DNA of 64,000 nucleotides from Lobosporangium transversale (GCF_002105155.1 NW_019028989.1:558001-622000); one strand, 5' to 3'; numbered from the stretch's first letter, positions 1-15,858 are shown. Notes: generated from the sequence alone by a model not told the origin. Numbers and translations: made by a program.

Positions 1-281
1 AGTGGTGTAAGAGTTGAAGCGATACCGGATGGGACTGTAGTGGTAAGAAAGAGTGGTGAGATGTTTGCGGCGATGCGTCTCAGAAACCATTGTTTCCAAC
101 GGTCTAGCACAACAAGCTGCTGAGAGAGTGAGGATGAGAGCTGCGTACTTTGTTGCTCTTGCTGCTGTTGCTGGTAGAATTGGTCTTTTGTGGAAAGCAA
201 TAGTGACAAGTCCGCTGTATTATCATTGGGTGTCCATGTGGCGACGACATCGATATCGTAAAGCTGCCTTTGTTTCTCCAT
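1..281 (-). CDS. 5' part of an unidentified protein-coding gene, running off the left edge
   Basis: On the minus strand an ATG at 281-279 opens a frame that stays open to base 1, about 93 codons. It reads like fungal coding sequence: a charged start (MEKQRQLYDIDVVATW), a Gln-rich run (QQQQQEQQ) and an amphipathic stretch (LDRWKQWFLRRIAANI). The two competing minus-strand frames either contain stops or lack these features. The same frame continues upstream of the ATG to about 332, where an AG dinucleotide could be a splice acceptor, so the ATG at 281 may be internal to a second exon. I do not recognise the family. It lies divergent to GCN1, with roughly 960 bases between the two starts. Confidence 0.45.
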   Translation of the reverse strand, partial: MEKQRQLYDIDVVATWTPNDNTADLSLLLSTKDQFYQQQQQEQQSTQLSSSLSQQLVVLDRWKQWFLRRIAANISPLFLTTTVPSGIASTLTP

Positions 282-1241
282 TTTGTAATAGAATGAGTTG
301 ATGACAATCCAAGAACAGCTTTTCAAGGTGAGCTATTATGGCTAGTTTTATTGCTCACTCGTCTAAGGAGAATGAGACCCTCCTATGGATGACAACTTTA
401 GGATGAATTTGTTCTCGAGCATTGACGGCATTAATTGTGACGTGTTTTTTCACTCTAGTAATCGAGATCGCACCTCTTGTTGTGCAACATAGCGTTAGGA
501 AATGCGTGTGCCACGCAGTTGGCTAGTTGGTGATTGCCACACGGCCATTCTCCCTATGAGCTCGCCCTTGCTGGTTGCAGAAGCGGATTTATAACCCAGT
601 CCTCGTCAAGGTTGTGGATACAAAGTGACTCTCTCAACTTCTTCAATACTGTCTATTGACTCCATCAAGGACATACGAGTAACAGCAATACAGTTTGCCA
701 GCATGCACTTTTAAAGATACCCTTGAACTTGTAAGTTGTAACTTGCTGCCAGAATTGTCACGTCTTCAAGCAACATCCCCAGCAAATCGAGCTCGAATTT
801 GAGGCCATTTGGCTTCTAAGATAAGCTCACTCTTACTTTGTCAAGCCACTTGTCGCTACGTGTGTGAAATGATACTTCTCCAATCGATACAATACCAATA
901 AAAGCTAATACAGCAAAGCTTTCCCGCCCGTGGCTGAGTGCTGTGAAGACATGCCCGTTGGAGCAATTGGAGGCAAAAAAAAAAATTTAGTCCGATGTCT
1001 GAATCAAAATACGCCTGCGCCAGGCTAAAAGATAAAAAAGATCGATCAATCAGTCAATTGTGTCCATTTTACACACCTTTGCTTTCTTGTCATCGCATCC
1101 CTCTTTCCTTCTTTCCCTCTCTCTTCCTATTTCCTTTATAGATCGCAAAGGTGTCGAGGCTTGTTCTCTCTTTCGCGTATAATAATCTTTTCCTACTCCT
1201 TTGACGAATCACTTCAAAACGGAATTGACACTTTGTTATTA
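282..1241. other. Divergent spacer and GCN1 5' leader
   Basis: This non-coding stretch separates the leftmost minus-strand gene from GCN1. The last 100 bases before the GCN1 start are pyrimidine-rich (CTTTCC/CTCTCTTCC repeats around 1090-1140), as is common in fungal promoters and leaders. A short A run sits near 977. No ORF with coding character and no tRNA-like fold was seen. A frame with a TTG at 1161 runs in phase into GCN1, but the first ATG is at 1242. Confidence 0.4.
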
Positions 1242-4200
1242 ATGCAGTCTACTGTCTCAACAGGATCTCATGATCCCTCTGAAAACCCTTGGTCAGAGTA
1301 CATCAAGGAAACCCTGCTACCTTCCATTACCACAGCCTCGGTGAATGAGCGTACTCAACTGCTTCACCTGTTGCTCGTTCGCATCAAACGCAAAGGTAAT
1401 GACCCTTGCCTATCTCATTTGAAGGATCAATATGCTGCTTTTGTTGTGAAAGACGCAATAGCCGATGAATCTTGAGCTCAATGATAAAAGGAAGCTTACT
1501 CAACAGCCCTTGCCTTCTTGCCAAACTCTTGATTTAATGTTAGATTTACCAATCGAGCTGTTACCTGCACTGGTCCACATCCTCTTCATTTCATACCCAC
1601 GCTATCATGATAGACATTCGCGACTGACTGTCCTCGACATCCTGATTGAACTTAACAACTGGAATTCGGATGAATTCCTGAAGGTCATTGTCCCTGCAGT
1701 GCAAAGGGAGGCTGAGAGACTCTCGGCCAAGAGCATGGACGGGTAAGGATCAATAGTAATAAGTTACCAGCATGAATCAAGAGGAGTCGCGCTTATAAAA
1801 ATTCGTCACCAAATATGACTGACATCTTTGGCTGTTTGTAGTGTCTACATCACTGCAGCCGTTCACCGATTTGTGATCTTAAATTGGATCAATGTGCTGC
1901 TTAATTGCGTATTGGCGACGACGTCGGCAGGATCGTCGTCCTATTTCAAGCCATTGATTAGCTCGCAGGCTGTGCTTATTGACGGGCTTGTAGATTCTGA
2001 CAAGAAAAGCGTCGCTAACGGAGCGATCGCAGATGTCCGCCGCTGTATTCGCAAGGTTAGCTGCGAGGCTCTGCTACTTTCTTGAATTTGAATACGGATT
2101 AATGCACTTGCAATACTCACCGATATTAGACGTTGAACTTTGATCTGTTAATAGAATGCTGCATCGATTCCCTTGTTTTTGGAGTATTTGACTTCAACAA
2201 CAACCACACCAGCATATCTCAACTCTGTATTACTAGGCACAGTGATCGATGTTGCTTTGCGCTTGAAACATAAAGCTGACGCTGCAAAAGAACAAGTTTC
2301 TTCTAGGAAAGATGCCATCATCAAATTCTATTTAACTAACCTCATCTCGTCGAAGCAGGCTGTCCCTGTACGATGTGCTGTAAGTGGAGGTTTTGAATTA
2401 AGCTTAAATTAAACTTGTTGACTCCTCTCGATTTAGAGTAATTTTTTAAAAAAAATTGACTGATATCACCTTTAGGTGGCATTCAATGACTTTATTCATC
2501 ACTACGTGACATTGGAACTCTTCAGAGCCGATTTGCTTCCAACTATTGAACGTCTGGTTCTCCGTGCGCCAGAGATCGTATTTGCATGTAATACTTCGCA
2601 TCCGACTATGTTCTTGATCAAGTTGCCATATGATAATTATCAGCTCACAGGATTTTAAACATTCGGTGCTTATTAGTGCTTATTCATCTTGTCAAGTCCG
2701 TTTCTTTTGATCCCTCGCCTATTTTCGGTTCTTCGCTTCAGGACCCTCTTCTGAATGGATTGCGTTCAACTTCAGAACCAACAAGGATATCTGCCATTGC
2801 TTTGTTTAAACAATTTGCTGTCCTCAGCAAGGAGGAGGAATATGTCTTGAAAGTTGTATCAGAGATGACTAAACAACTTACCACAGGGAAGATCTCCTCA
2901 CCAGACCATCGTGGCATTTTCTATGATTGCGTTGGAAAGACAGCTTCAGTGAAGTCGGAATTAGTCTCGGTAAAAGCTTTACAGGGATTGACCACCATGA
3001 TCAGCAAGGAATCGAATGAGACAGCTGTTACATTTGGGATTGATGCCGCCATCCTGCACTTGCAAGTTTTATTAACTACCGGAAAAGAAACACCTGAATT
3101 GACAGCGGTCATTAAGGCTGGAGTAACTGCCTTAGGTAGTCCTCGTGCTTCTCTGCGAAAGACATGGGCCCGTGGCATGGGTTCATTGATCTGGAATGGT
3201 GAGTTTCTGTTTGTAGGATGACGCAGTATAGCCAAGGCTTGAATCTACTGAATCATAAGAATTTAAACTTATTTCCTTTGCCCTGCTTATTTGCTCATAG
3301 CCGACTATCACAAAGATTCGACCAAGAGTGTTTCACTGTTTTTAGCACCATTGACTGCTACCTACAATAACATTCAGAAGGCACCGTTGACTTATAAGGA
3401 TGGACCATTAGAAGGATATGTCGCCGTAAGTGTAGCATATCGGATTGCACAGTACGGCGATGCCACTGCGCGTCAACTCATTAAATCGGCCTTGACTATA
3501 TCACCAAAACCCTCCATCATCCTGTATGATAAGGTATACACCAAATTGACTACAGCAGAAGAAAGCATTTGGTTCGTGCATGCCCTTGAAGCTTTAGTAG
3601 CTGAGGAGGTCATTGATCACGAGGCAAAAATGGCGATTGGCACAGGATTTATCTATGTTGCTGCTGCATCACCTTTTGCGGATGCACGTAAGGAGGCATT
3701 CCACGCTCTTCAGCGTTCAGCAAAAAGTGACCTCAAGAAGATTGGCACAATCATTAAGGAAGCGCTCATTCGATGGGTCTCGACTCTTGAAAATCCTGTC
3801 AAGGACTCTACAGTAGCCCTTGCTGCGACCACTATTCCAACTGATCGCCATATCTCGACATACCGTCTCTCGGAGATTTTATCTGCCATCACTACATTTA
3901 ACGAAGACGCAGATCAGACGGCTATGGCCGAAGTTGCAACAGAATTAATTGTGCTCTCTCATCATGAGGCTATTGCCTCACCCACCAAGAAGTACGACTG
4001 GATGAGTGTGGTGCAACGCGCACGGTTGGATCCAGGTCGTCTAGTCGCAGATTATCAGGACCGCATTGAGCAACTCATTATGGAAGCAGCTTCGCTTGAA
4101 TCAACTTCCCCTCAAATGTACAAAGCAGCCATGTCCACTATCTCAAGCCTTGTTTTCATTGCTCCTTCGATCATGATTCCAATTTTTATGGGTCATATTG

Positions 4201-7200
4201 AAGAGGATCTCGATGCAAAGTTATTGGACAATATTGGTGAGCAGGAAATTGCTATATGGAAACACCCTGAAGGCGAATTGTATATTGATGTGTTGAAGGG
4301 CGCGAAGAAGCAGGGAGGGACTGAACGTGGCCGTATCGCTTTTGATGAACAAAAGTTTAATCGTGAGGTGAAAAAGGCGCTATCTTCCACGGCTCAAAAG
4401 AAGGCTTTGACCAACAGCTCAGCGCCTGCTCCTCCCAAATTGACCAAGGACGAGCAGGCTTCTGTCGATGCGCAGCTTGCAAAGGAATCTAAGATCCGCA
4501 AGTCGGTTCAGAACACCCATAGTCATCTGATTCGTGGCCTGGCCACAATTAGTGCATTAGTTGATGGAAATCCAGAGGAGCTTACTGCCAAGCTGGTTGA
4601 ACTTGTGCGAGTTTTGTTGAACGGTGTTGTCAAGCGTAGTGGTCCATTAGTTGGCACTACTGCCGTCGATACATATCTCTTACTGGGTCGCTGTGTCTCT
4701 GATCGCCTCGACACTATTCGAGTCCCATTGGCCCTCGCTACCCTTCGGAGCTTGGGTGTCAAGGAGATTCCTGAAAATTATTTGGAAGAGCCTCTAGAAG
4801 AATTAGTTTCACGCGTCCTTTACCGTCTCCGTTATGTCACTGGGAAGCAGCCGTTGCTGCCACCAAGCTTCGCTTACTGCTTCCCATTGATTCACAATAT
4901 TCTTCAGAATGGTGGCATTGTCAATCCAAATAAATCTGCCACCGATGCTAAGGAAACATCTCAGGAGCAAGTTCAGATTGCCGTCGATATTGTCTCATTC
5001 CATGCCTTATCTGGAGCTTCGGATTCGCTTCCTCGTAAGGAAATGATTGCTTCATTGATTTCCATTATCAAAGAGTATCCTCAGCTAGCCAAGACTGCCA
5101 AGGACTCGTTGAGCGATTTAACACACTCCATGGGTAACAACGCTACTCTGGACGAAATCAACACACTTCTGGAAGGTCTGCTATACAACGAGGTTTCGGT
5201 TCGTCAAGCAGTCCTTGCCGCCCTCGAGCCCTTAGAATTGACTATTATTGACTTTTCACGTGAGTTATGGACTGCCTGTTATGACGAGGATGCTATGAAT
5301 GCTAAGCTTGCCTTTGAGCTTTGGGAAGATAATGGAATGGAGGTAGAGCCTACATATGCTGAAGCTTTGCTGCCTTATGTTGTCCACCAGAATGGTTTTG
5401 TTCGACAGGCGGCTGCTAAGGCTATTGCCGGCGCAATCAAGCTCTATCCCGATACTGTTTCTGCAACATTGAATGCCATCTATCTTCTTTACCATGAGAA
5501 GGCGCAGCCTATTGTCCCCCAGTACAACGAGTTTGGTCTTGTCATCCAGGAGTCCTTGAATAGACAAGATCCCTCTGACCAGCGTCTTGGACTGTCTATG
5601 GCACTTAAAAACATTGCACCTTTGATGACTGCGGCAGACCTCCAGCCTTTTGCGGAATTCTTGATCCGCCAGGATGCATTAGGTGATCGCAATGCAGATG
5701 TTCGTCAAGGTATGCTGGATGCTGGTTTGGCTATGATCACTGCACACGGCGCGGAAAATGTCCACACTCTTATCCCTGTATTTGAGAACTATCTTTCTGA
5801 ACCTGCGCGTAACTCGGAGGCCCATGATCGTATTCGTGAATCCGCAGTCATTCTTTTTGGTGCCCTTGCTCGTCACTTGGATCCCTCCTCGCCAAAGATC
5901 CCTTCAGCTGTCCAAAAATTAATCGAGACCCTCGACACTCCTTCAGAGGCTGTCCAAGTCGCTGTGGCCAATTGTTTGCCTGGTTTAGTCAAGTGTATTC
6001 CTGACCAGGTCCCTGATCTGCTTAACTCGCTTATGGATAAGACATTTCATTCCAAGAAATATTCACAGCGTCGTGGTGCCGCCTACGGTCTTGCTGGTGT
6101 CATCAAAGGCTGTGGTATCTCTGCTCTCAAAGAGTTTTCTATTATGGCTTCGCTCAAGGCTGCTGTTGATGACAAGAAGGATCCTCATGCCCGTGAAGGT
6201 GCTATGATTGCCTTTGAGACCCTGTCGCAAACCCTTGGTCGTCTCTTTGAACCATATGTCATTCAGATCTTACCCTTATTGTTAGTTTGCTTCGGTGATT
6301 CTGTGATGGATGTCCGTCAAGCTACTTCTGATACTGCTCGCGCAATCATGGGCAAGCTCTCTGGACACTGTGTCAAGCTTATTATGCCTCACCTCCTCGC
6401 TGGTCTTGACGATCGCCAATGGCGTACTAAAAAGGGATCAGTCGAACTACTAGGATCTATGGCCTACTGCGCCCCTAAACAATTGTCAATCTCCCTTCCC
6501 ACCATTATTCCTCGACTTTCCGATGTTCTGACAGACTCCCATACTGCAGTCCAAGAAGCAGCTCGTCTTGCCTTGACTCAATTTGGTGAGGTCATCTCTA
6601 ATCCTGAAATCCAGGATCTTGTCCCTATTATGATGGCTGCGCTTTGCGACCCCAACACGAAAACCCATCCTGCTTTAACTGCTCTTCTCGGGACCTCGTT
6701 CGTGCATTATATCGACTCACCTTCTCTTGCTCTCGTGATGCCCATCCTGGAGCGCGGTCTCCGTGAGCGTGCCACCGATATTAAGAAAAAAGCCTCACAG
6801 ATCGTTGGAAACATGGCCTCATTGACTGATCAGAAGGACCTGATCCCATATCTCCCTCGCCTTCTGCCAGGCGTCAAGGAAGTTCTGATTGATCCTGTGC
6901 CAGAGGCACGTGCCACAGCCGCCAAGGCCCTAGGTACATTGGTTGAAAAGCTCGGCGAATCTAACTTCCCCGATCTTGTTCATGAGCTTCTTGATACTCT
7001 CAAATCTGATACATCTGGGGTTGATCGCCAAGGAGCTGCCCAAGGTCTTTCTGAGGTTTTGGCTGGACTTGGTTTGGAGCGCTTAGAAGGTCTTCTTCCT
7101 GAGATCATAATCAACACGGATTCTCCGAAATCATATGTCCGCGAAGGTTTCATCTCATTGCTTGTGTATCTTCCTGCAACTTTTGGTCAGCGCTTCCAAC

Positions 7201-10200
7201 CTTATCTTGGCCGCATTATCCCGCCTATTCTAATGGGTCTTGCGGACGAGTCCGAATATGTCAGAGAGGCTTCCTTGAAGGCAGGTCAGATGATCATCAA
7301 TAACTATGCCACCAAGGCTGTCGATCTACTCTTGCCTGAATTGGAACGTGGTCTCTTTGATGATAACTGGCGTATTCGCCAATCATCCGTGCAACTTATG
7401 GGTGATCTTCTGTTCCGCATCACTGGCACCAGTAAACAGACTGGTGTTGATGATGAAAACGAGGAAGATGCACCTGAAGAATTTGGTCGCTCTGATAACA
7501 TTCGTAAGAAGCTCATTGAGGTCCTTGGCCGTGACCGTAGAGATCGTGTCTTGTCGTCATTGTACATTGTTCGTGCAGATAACTCGGCTATTGTCCGTCA
7601 AGCTTCGCTTACCGTCTGGAAGTCTTTGGTCACCAATACTCCACGTACCTTGAGAGAGATCTTGCCAACGATCATGTCGATGATTATTCGTAACCTGGCC
7701 TCGAGCTCGTACGACCGTCGTATGGTTGCAGCCCGCACTCTTGGAGATTTAGTTCGCAAGCTTGGCGAAGCTGTGTTGTCCGAGATCATCCCTATCCTTG
7801 AAGCTGGACTCGAGAGTCCCGAGAGCGATACACGTCAGGGTGTTTGCATTGGTCTGTCGGAGATCATGGCGACTGCTGGAAAAGTTCATGTTCAAGACTA
7901 TGTCGACTCGATCATCCCTGCTGTGCGCAAGGCACTTTTGGACGAGTCGCCCGACGTACGCGAGGCTGCTGCACAGGCATTTGATACTCTGCATCAGTGC
8001 GTTGGCCCTAAGGCTATCGACGAAATTCTTCCTTCACTTTTGGCCAACCTTCACACTGGCGATAAATCCGAATATGCTTTGGAGGGTCTCAAGGAGATTA
8101 TGGCCGTCCGCTCTAACGTTGTGTTCCCAGTCCTGATCCCCAACTTGATTGCTCAGCCCATTACAGCTTTCAATGCCCGTGCTCTTGGGTCTCTTGTCTC
8201 AGTTGCTGGAACGGCTTTGAACCGTCGCTTGACCAACATTTTGGCTGCACTGATTCAGTCACAAGTCAGCGAGACGGATGAAGATACTCTTCAAGCTCTA
8301 GAGTCCACCACATGCGCACTTCTACAGTCTATTGATAATGCAGATGGAACTAATACACTTATGATGATGTTGTTTGAGCTTGTCAAGTCTGAGGATTCTT
8401 CGAAGCGCTCCTCTGGATGCAACATCCTCGCCACGTTCTGCACCGAGTCGACTCAAGATATCTCGCGCTATGTTTCTGACTGGATCCGCGTCTTGATTAG
8501 CTTGCTTGATGATCGTACGCATTATGTCGTCGTCAGCGCCTTGGCTGCATTGAATGCCGTTACTCGCACTGTCCGTAAGGAGGAGCTTGAAGGATTAGTG
8601 CAGTGTGTTCGTCGGGCTGTTCGTGCTGTCGGCACTCCTGGTATGGATTTGCCAGGTTTCTGTTTGCCTAAGGGTATTGCTCCATTGCTTCCCATCTTCT
8701 TACAAGGTCTTATGAATGGGTCTAATGCTATCCGCGAAGCCTCTGCATTGGGTGTTGGCGATTTGATTCAACGTACCTCGCCAGATGCGCTCAAGCCCTT
8801 TGTTACCCAAATTACGGGCCCCTTAATTCGTATTGTTGGCGATCGTCACCCAGGAGAGGTCAAGAGCGCTATTTTGAGCACTCTGAGGTATGTTTACTGC
8901 TTTTATTTGGCTGTTTGGACTTAGAATCTTTATATCTATTTTCACATACAGCAGTTTTAACATTCAATTTTCATTCCAAATAAATTACTACTATGTCTAT
9001 TTAGTTTGCTTCTTCAGAAGGTTCCGGCCCACCTCAAGCCCTTCTTGCCTCAGTTGCAGCGTACGTTCATCAAGTCTTTGACGGATCCCACGTCCGCCAC
9101 TGTTCGCGTCCGTGCAGCCACTGCGCTGTCGATCTTAATTTCTCTTCAAACAAGAGTTGATCCTCTGGTCACCGAGTTGATTGCTGGTATTAAGGCTAGC
9201 GAATCTGGTGTCAAGGAAACCGTCATGAGTGCATTGGAGACCGCAGTCAGTAAGATTGGCGCCGGCATGAGCGACGCCGCTAAACGATCTGTCATCAGTG
9301 TCGTCATGGAAGGCATGGAAACTGGCAACTCTGGTATGCGAACGCAGAAGTTCAAAAAAAAAAAAAAAAAAAAAAAAACTGCTATCTCAAACAAAATACT
9401 GAAAATAACAAAAAGGTCATTGAAACTAATATATATTATTTCTCATTATTTTAGAATCAATGTGGTTGGCTTCCGCCAAGTTGTTGGGCGCTTTTTGTAA
9501 GCATCAGAGTACTGATGAGGCGGCTTATTTGGTCCAGACACAGATTTTAGGCGAAAACATTCCTTTGAGTGCATCGATGCTGGCTATTAACTCTGTTCTT
9601 GTAGAATCGCCTCAGCTGTTCATTGAGACGGGTCATGTCCAGGAAGTTGCCAATGCGGCATTGGCAGCAATCCCCAATCCTGTGGAGGGCAGTTCAACAG
9701 CTGCCGTATTAGCTATCGGCAAGATGCTCATCAATGAGGCATACCAAGTCGATCAAGAGTTGATAGGCGAATTGCTCAAGAAGTTGACATTGCACCTGTC
9801 CCTAGAAATCAATATCGAGTCGAAGCGATTGATCCTAGTCTCTGTTCGCGCTGTAGCGAGACAATCTCCATGGTTGGTTGAGCCACACCTGAAAGAGATT
9901 GTACCTCTGATGATGACATCTGTCAGAGAGCGTGTGATCCCTATTAAGTTGGCAGCCGAGCGCGCATTGTTGTTTGCATTACAGCTTCAGAAGGATGACT
10001 CGATTTATCAAAAATATTTAGGCACGATCGATACAGCCGCTAGCAAGGCCCTCACAGACTACCACCGTCGCATCCTATCGAAATTGGCAGTTAATGAGAG
10101 AGCTAGATTGGAGCAACTTCATGGCCAGGAAGATGCGGAGGCTGCAGAAGAAGATGCGGAAGTATATTCTGTGGGAGGGCTGAATTTAGGCACCAATGAT

Positions 10201-10209
10201 GATGAGTAG
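1242..10209 (+). CDS. GCN1: GCN1, ribosome-bound activator of the eIF2-alpha kinase GCN2
   Basis: Gcn1 is a giant HEAT-repeat protein that binds collided or stalled ribosomes and, with Gcn20, passes the uncharged-tRNA signal to Gcn2. Nine exons join cleanly: 1242-1395, 1544-1742, 1842-2055, 2155-2379, 2476-2587, 2677-3198, 3301-8887, 9005-9333 and 9455-10209. They total 8097 bases, or 2698 residues, close to the 2670 or so usual for yeast and human Gcn1. HEAT repeats run through the whole protein. The eEF3-like block (RRGAAYGLAGVIKGCG and the following VDDKKDPHAREGA) falls near residues 1395-1695. The RWD-binding region for Gcn2 should follow near 1940-2060 (SDTRQGVCIGLSEIM). The C-terminus is acidic and ends NDDE. 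The TTG at 1161 is in frame but upstream of the first ATG, so ATG 1242 is taken as the start. Intron 8 carries a run of 25 A. Nothing looks broken. Confidence 0.97.
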
Positions 10210-11534
10210 AAAGGAAGAGAGGAAAGAAATTTTCCTGCTTTTTTTTTTGTAGATGATTTTATAAACATGGTATAATAAAAAAAGTGTTTTTTGAGTGGCA
10301 CTTCACGTCTTTTTCATAGTTGTTCTATCTGCCAATCTATTCTACCTAAGAGACGCAGCATTACTGGCCATATGGGTTGGTTTGATTGATGGCATTTGAA
10401 TACTTTCTGTTAGGGTTATTGATTATATTACTGGTAGAGCTCTGAGAACCGAGATCAAGGTTTTTCGCGAATGGCGCATAGCGATGCAAGCAACCGAATG
10501 ATAAGGTCTCAACTTCAAGCAAAAGATTCGATAGTAATAGGATATTTAACAACTGATGAATAATTTTGTATTCAGGATTGCAGCGACAAGTGAGGGTCAG
10601 CTTGAGACGTCGCGTAGAATAGTTTCCTGTAGCACAAGCTCTACTAGAAACACGTGGCACAATTGGTTAGAGAGTCATAGAAGGTTTGCCGCCAACGATC
10701 TTTTTTAAATCATCTACAAGTGACCACGCGAGGGAGGCTTTCGCCCCTTTCTTTTGACCTTGTTCTTATCCTCACTAGCCCTCTTGAGGCCCCAAATTCC
10801 ACACCTGTAAACATGTATGGATGTGGATGAAGATTCGATAACCACTTATTTCTTCAGTACATTCCATATTCTGTCTTTCGGTCGATTCAAAATCTAGTTT
10901 ACATCCCTCATTTTGTCTGTATTTCCCTCTTTCTTCTATTAGTCTTCCTTTATATCTTCTCTGTATATGCTTTTGTTTGAATAAGCGGACCATATCTTCT
11001 AGCAGTCATGATTCTTTTTGGAATGATTAAAACGAAATATCTGCTATGCAGATCAAAATGCCTTGTATTTAGTCTGTGCTACAATTTTTTGCAATGAGCT
11101 CTAAAAATGATGTCAATACAGCGATCTTCAACGGCTTTTTATTTTTTAGTGTGTTTACTTTTGATGCAGTCCAGGTCTGATTGGTCCTGGCCACTTGTTT
11201 CTATCGCGACTGCATCTTTTGCCTTTGAGCTCATTTGGCCTGAGCAACCATAGTCTTCACAATGATAAAAAGACATCTTTTAACAATTAGCCCTCCCATT
11301 TTAATCTGTTAGCGGTTTATAATGATCTCAAAACCATTTCATTTTCCGTTCGCTTACTTAATCTCCCTATCTTTTGCTCTATCCTCTAACTCATTCCTAC
11401 ACTCGCTCTTTCTTCTTTCATTCCTTACTATTTAACTCAGGCCTTCAGATACATTTCATCAATTAACAAGACATAATAGATAAATAATATTTACCTTTTT
11501 TTTATTGCCTACGTGTCAATAAAAGATAAAGGAA
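10210..11534. other. GCN1 3' region and FAM72-like gene promoter region
   Basis: About 1.3 kb without a supportable gene. A T run at 10230 and an A run at 10278 suit a GCN1 3' UTR and polyadenylation zone. The segment just before 11535 is pyrimidine-rich and AT-rich, typical of a promoter or leader. A 99-codon minus-strand frame at 10361-10660 has no recognisable domain or low-complexity signature and is not called. Confidence 0.35.
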
Positions 11535-13484
<1,950 letters not shown>

Positions 13485-13496
13485 AGAAGCTGCGAA

Positions 13497-13509
13497 ACCC
13501 CCCCCCCCC
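13497..13509. repeat. C homopolymer just after the FAM72-like stop
   Basis: A run of 13 C lies about 12 bases after the TGA that ends the FAM72-like gene, in the 278-base spacer where this gene converges with the HERP-like gene. No function is evident. Confidence 0.7.
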
Positions 13510-13762
13510 GCAGGATAATAAATCTCTTGATCTCCATCTGATATGAAAAGCGATTAATCAAAATGCTCACGATGTATTCAAGAACAAGTATAGTCCTTTT
13601 ATTCTTCAAACAAGGCATGTTCTTTTGTCAACAAAGACTTTAAATGTAGTATAGTGTCTGTGATAATGGCACATACAAAAAATGTGTTCTATGCAATTAC
13701 TCTCCCTTCTGTTGTTGTCACATAAATATTCATATGGTTGATTAAGTGTAGAGCACCTTATT

Positions 13763-15593
13763 TTACATGCCTCGCTCGGCGGCTGCGGCATTTGCAACAG
13801 CTGGATCAATTTCGGGTGGAGGCGCCGGTACCAGCGATGTAATAAAAGTCAGCAACCCATGCTCTATGCTTCGCCAAGTAGACACAGGCGGTTGTTGTGC
13901 TCGGCGTTGTTGATCTACTTCTACTGTCTGAACTTGCGCCTCTAATACTTCATTCGAGACAGTGGTCGCCGATGATGGTGAAGATATGGCTTGGGTATCA
14001 TTACCACCAACATTGCTGTGGGGTTCATTTCCTGACGTAGAATTGGGAGCTTGCTGTAAATTATTCAAGACATTGTTGTTATCAAGTGAAGTTGTTGATG
14101 TTGTAGAGGTATTCTGGTGAGCCTGAGTAGCTGTGGTTGTGGGTATGGGTGCTGCCCCGGGCTGCGCTGCAGGAGGTTGTTGTACATCTGCTGGTGGATG
14201 AACGATCCTCCGAACAATCCTGAGTCGTCCTGTCTGATGTCTAATAATCACAAACGACACATTAATGAGAATGAATATTTTTAGCATTGAAAAAATATAA
14301 AATAAAATAAAATTAAATAAAAAATAAAAGGAATAGCATCACTATCAATACATACAGAAAGATGATAAGGGCAGCGATATGCAATAGAACAATACGCTCG
14401 ATACTCCCGTTTTGACTGAAGATATACACGCCAAACGCAAGCTTCATTAAAAGCCATAACGATGCAGCTCTTCGTTGATGATCCCTCGCAACGTTAACTT
14501 GTCTATTTACATTGGGTTCTACTTGTCCTGCTACCGCCTGTTGATCCTGAGCAGACTGAGTATGGGACGATTCCTCGCTATTAAACATGAAGGAGCTGCC
14601 ATAGTATGCTTGAGCTTGCTGTATGCAGTGTTGGTGATGGAGAATCGGCAAGTACGCAGCAGGAACTAGGTATGGCATACCACTGGTTGTCAATGAGAGC
14701 ATCCAGAGAGAGTGCAGATAATGTTGATTTGTTAATTTAATGTTGTAGTCAAGAAAGGCTGGCTATTGCTAATGAAATGAGTTTGTAATACGTGCTCAAA
14801 TTCTATTTGTCCTCCTTGCAGTGCCCTTTATGCAATAGCAGCATAGCTAGTGCGAAGAGAGGCCTGAATTGATTTAACAGCGAAGATACTTACTTGATAA
14901 TGACATGCTGCATAGATTGTTGTGCAGGAGACGGAACAAATCCAGCAAAACCAGAAAACCCATAAGCAGGTGGGAGCAACGGGTCAATGAATACGCTGAA
15001 GGTCGGCACAGAAGTGACAGTGCTGTGAGTCACCATACCACCTTCGGCTTGGCTCCATGGCATTGTTGTTGACACTTCTGCTGTTGAAGTAAATGGAGTT
15101 AATGAGGGGGTGGCATTGATTACTGATGAATTGCTAGAATTGTGTGATGCTAATGGCGTTGCAGCGGTCGACATAGTGTTCTCTCTGAACCGAAGAGATG
15201 AACCTGGTGAACTAATGTGTTGTCGCTGTGATACCACCAAATGGATAGTGGGTGAAATATCAGAACAGTCGACCTTTGTTGTTTTTAATATCAAGACAAA
15301 AGAAGAGATAATTATGGGTCAACAAGAAAGGCCTGATTTACCTAATCATCAATGATAAGCTTCGCTAAATACTACAATATTATTACCTTTTCAAATACTC
15401 GATCAAGTGAATCTTTGTCGTTAAGAATACGCCCGCCATAGATAAGTCGTTGATCAGTGATAACAGGTTTCGAATCCAATCGAGTAGCAATGATTTCTTT
15501 GAGCTCCAGTATAGTGCACTGTCGAGTAACTGATAGTGTAAACTTGTGAGGAGTGTGCGCAGGTGAGCTGATAATCACTGACAGCGTATCCAT
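13763..15593 (-). CDS. HERP (HERPUD)-like ubiquitin-domain ER membrane protein
   Basis: Four minus-strand exons, 15593-15387, 15273-14894, 14682-14356 and 14240-13763, sum to 1392 bases (463 residues). Residues 1-80 form a ubiquitin-like domain: hydrophobic beta strand, LKEIIATRL helix, DQRLIYGGRILND turn, then HLVVSQRQ after the first intron. A Ser/Thr-rich linker follows. Two hydrophobic segments lie near residues 270-284 and 290-305, joined by NGSIER and ending IIFLHQTGRLR, a layout characteristic of HERP proteins. The tail is Pro/Gln/Thr-rich. HERP and its yeast analogue Usa1 are scaffolds of the Hrd1 ER-associated degradation ligase, with the UBL facing the cytosol. The role here is inferred from domain order. 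It is tail-to-tail with the FAM72-like gene. Confidence 0.82.
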
Positions 15594-15858
15594 GGCTAGA
15601 GACTATCTTTTTTTCTATTCTTTATATTTAACCTCAGTATGGTTGCTTTGGGGTTAAGCAAAGAAAAGCAATTTGAAGAGAGAATTTTGCAAGGGAGTCA
15701 AATTCAAGAGAATGGAGGAAAAAGTGTGTTCATGTTTGGGAAGAATGAGAGATGAAATTTTAGTTGGTCACAGGACCAATTTCATTTCATTTGGACTTTT
15801 GCGCCATGGGAGGCTGAAGTGGCCTGAAAAAGAATAATTTATTGGATTGTCTCCTATC

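Noticed and set aside
1161-1241. N-terminal extension of GCN1 from a TTG
   Set aside because: It is in frame but begins with TTG, and the first ATG at 1242 gives the usual Gcn1 length.
10432-10475. Possible A-box of a tRNA (TGGTAGAGC-like)
   Set aside because: No matching B box at the right distance and no cloverleaf could be drawn.
10361-10660. Minus-strand frame of 99 codons downstream of GCN1
   Set aside because: No domain, no splice partners and no low-complexity signature like neighbouring genes; it looks like chance.
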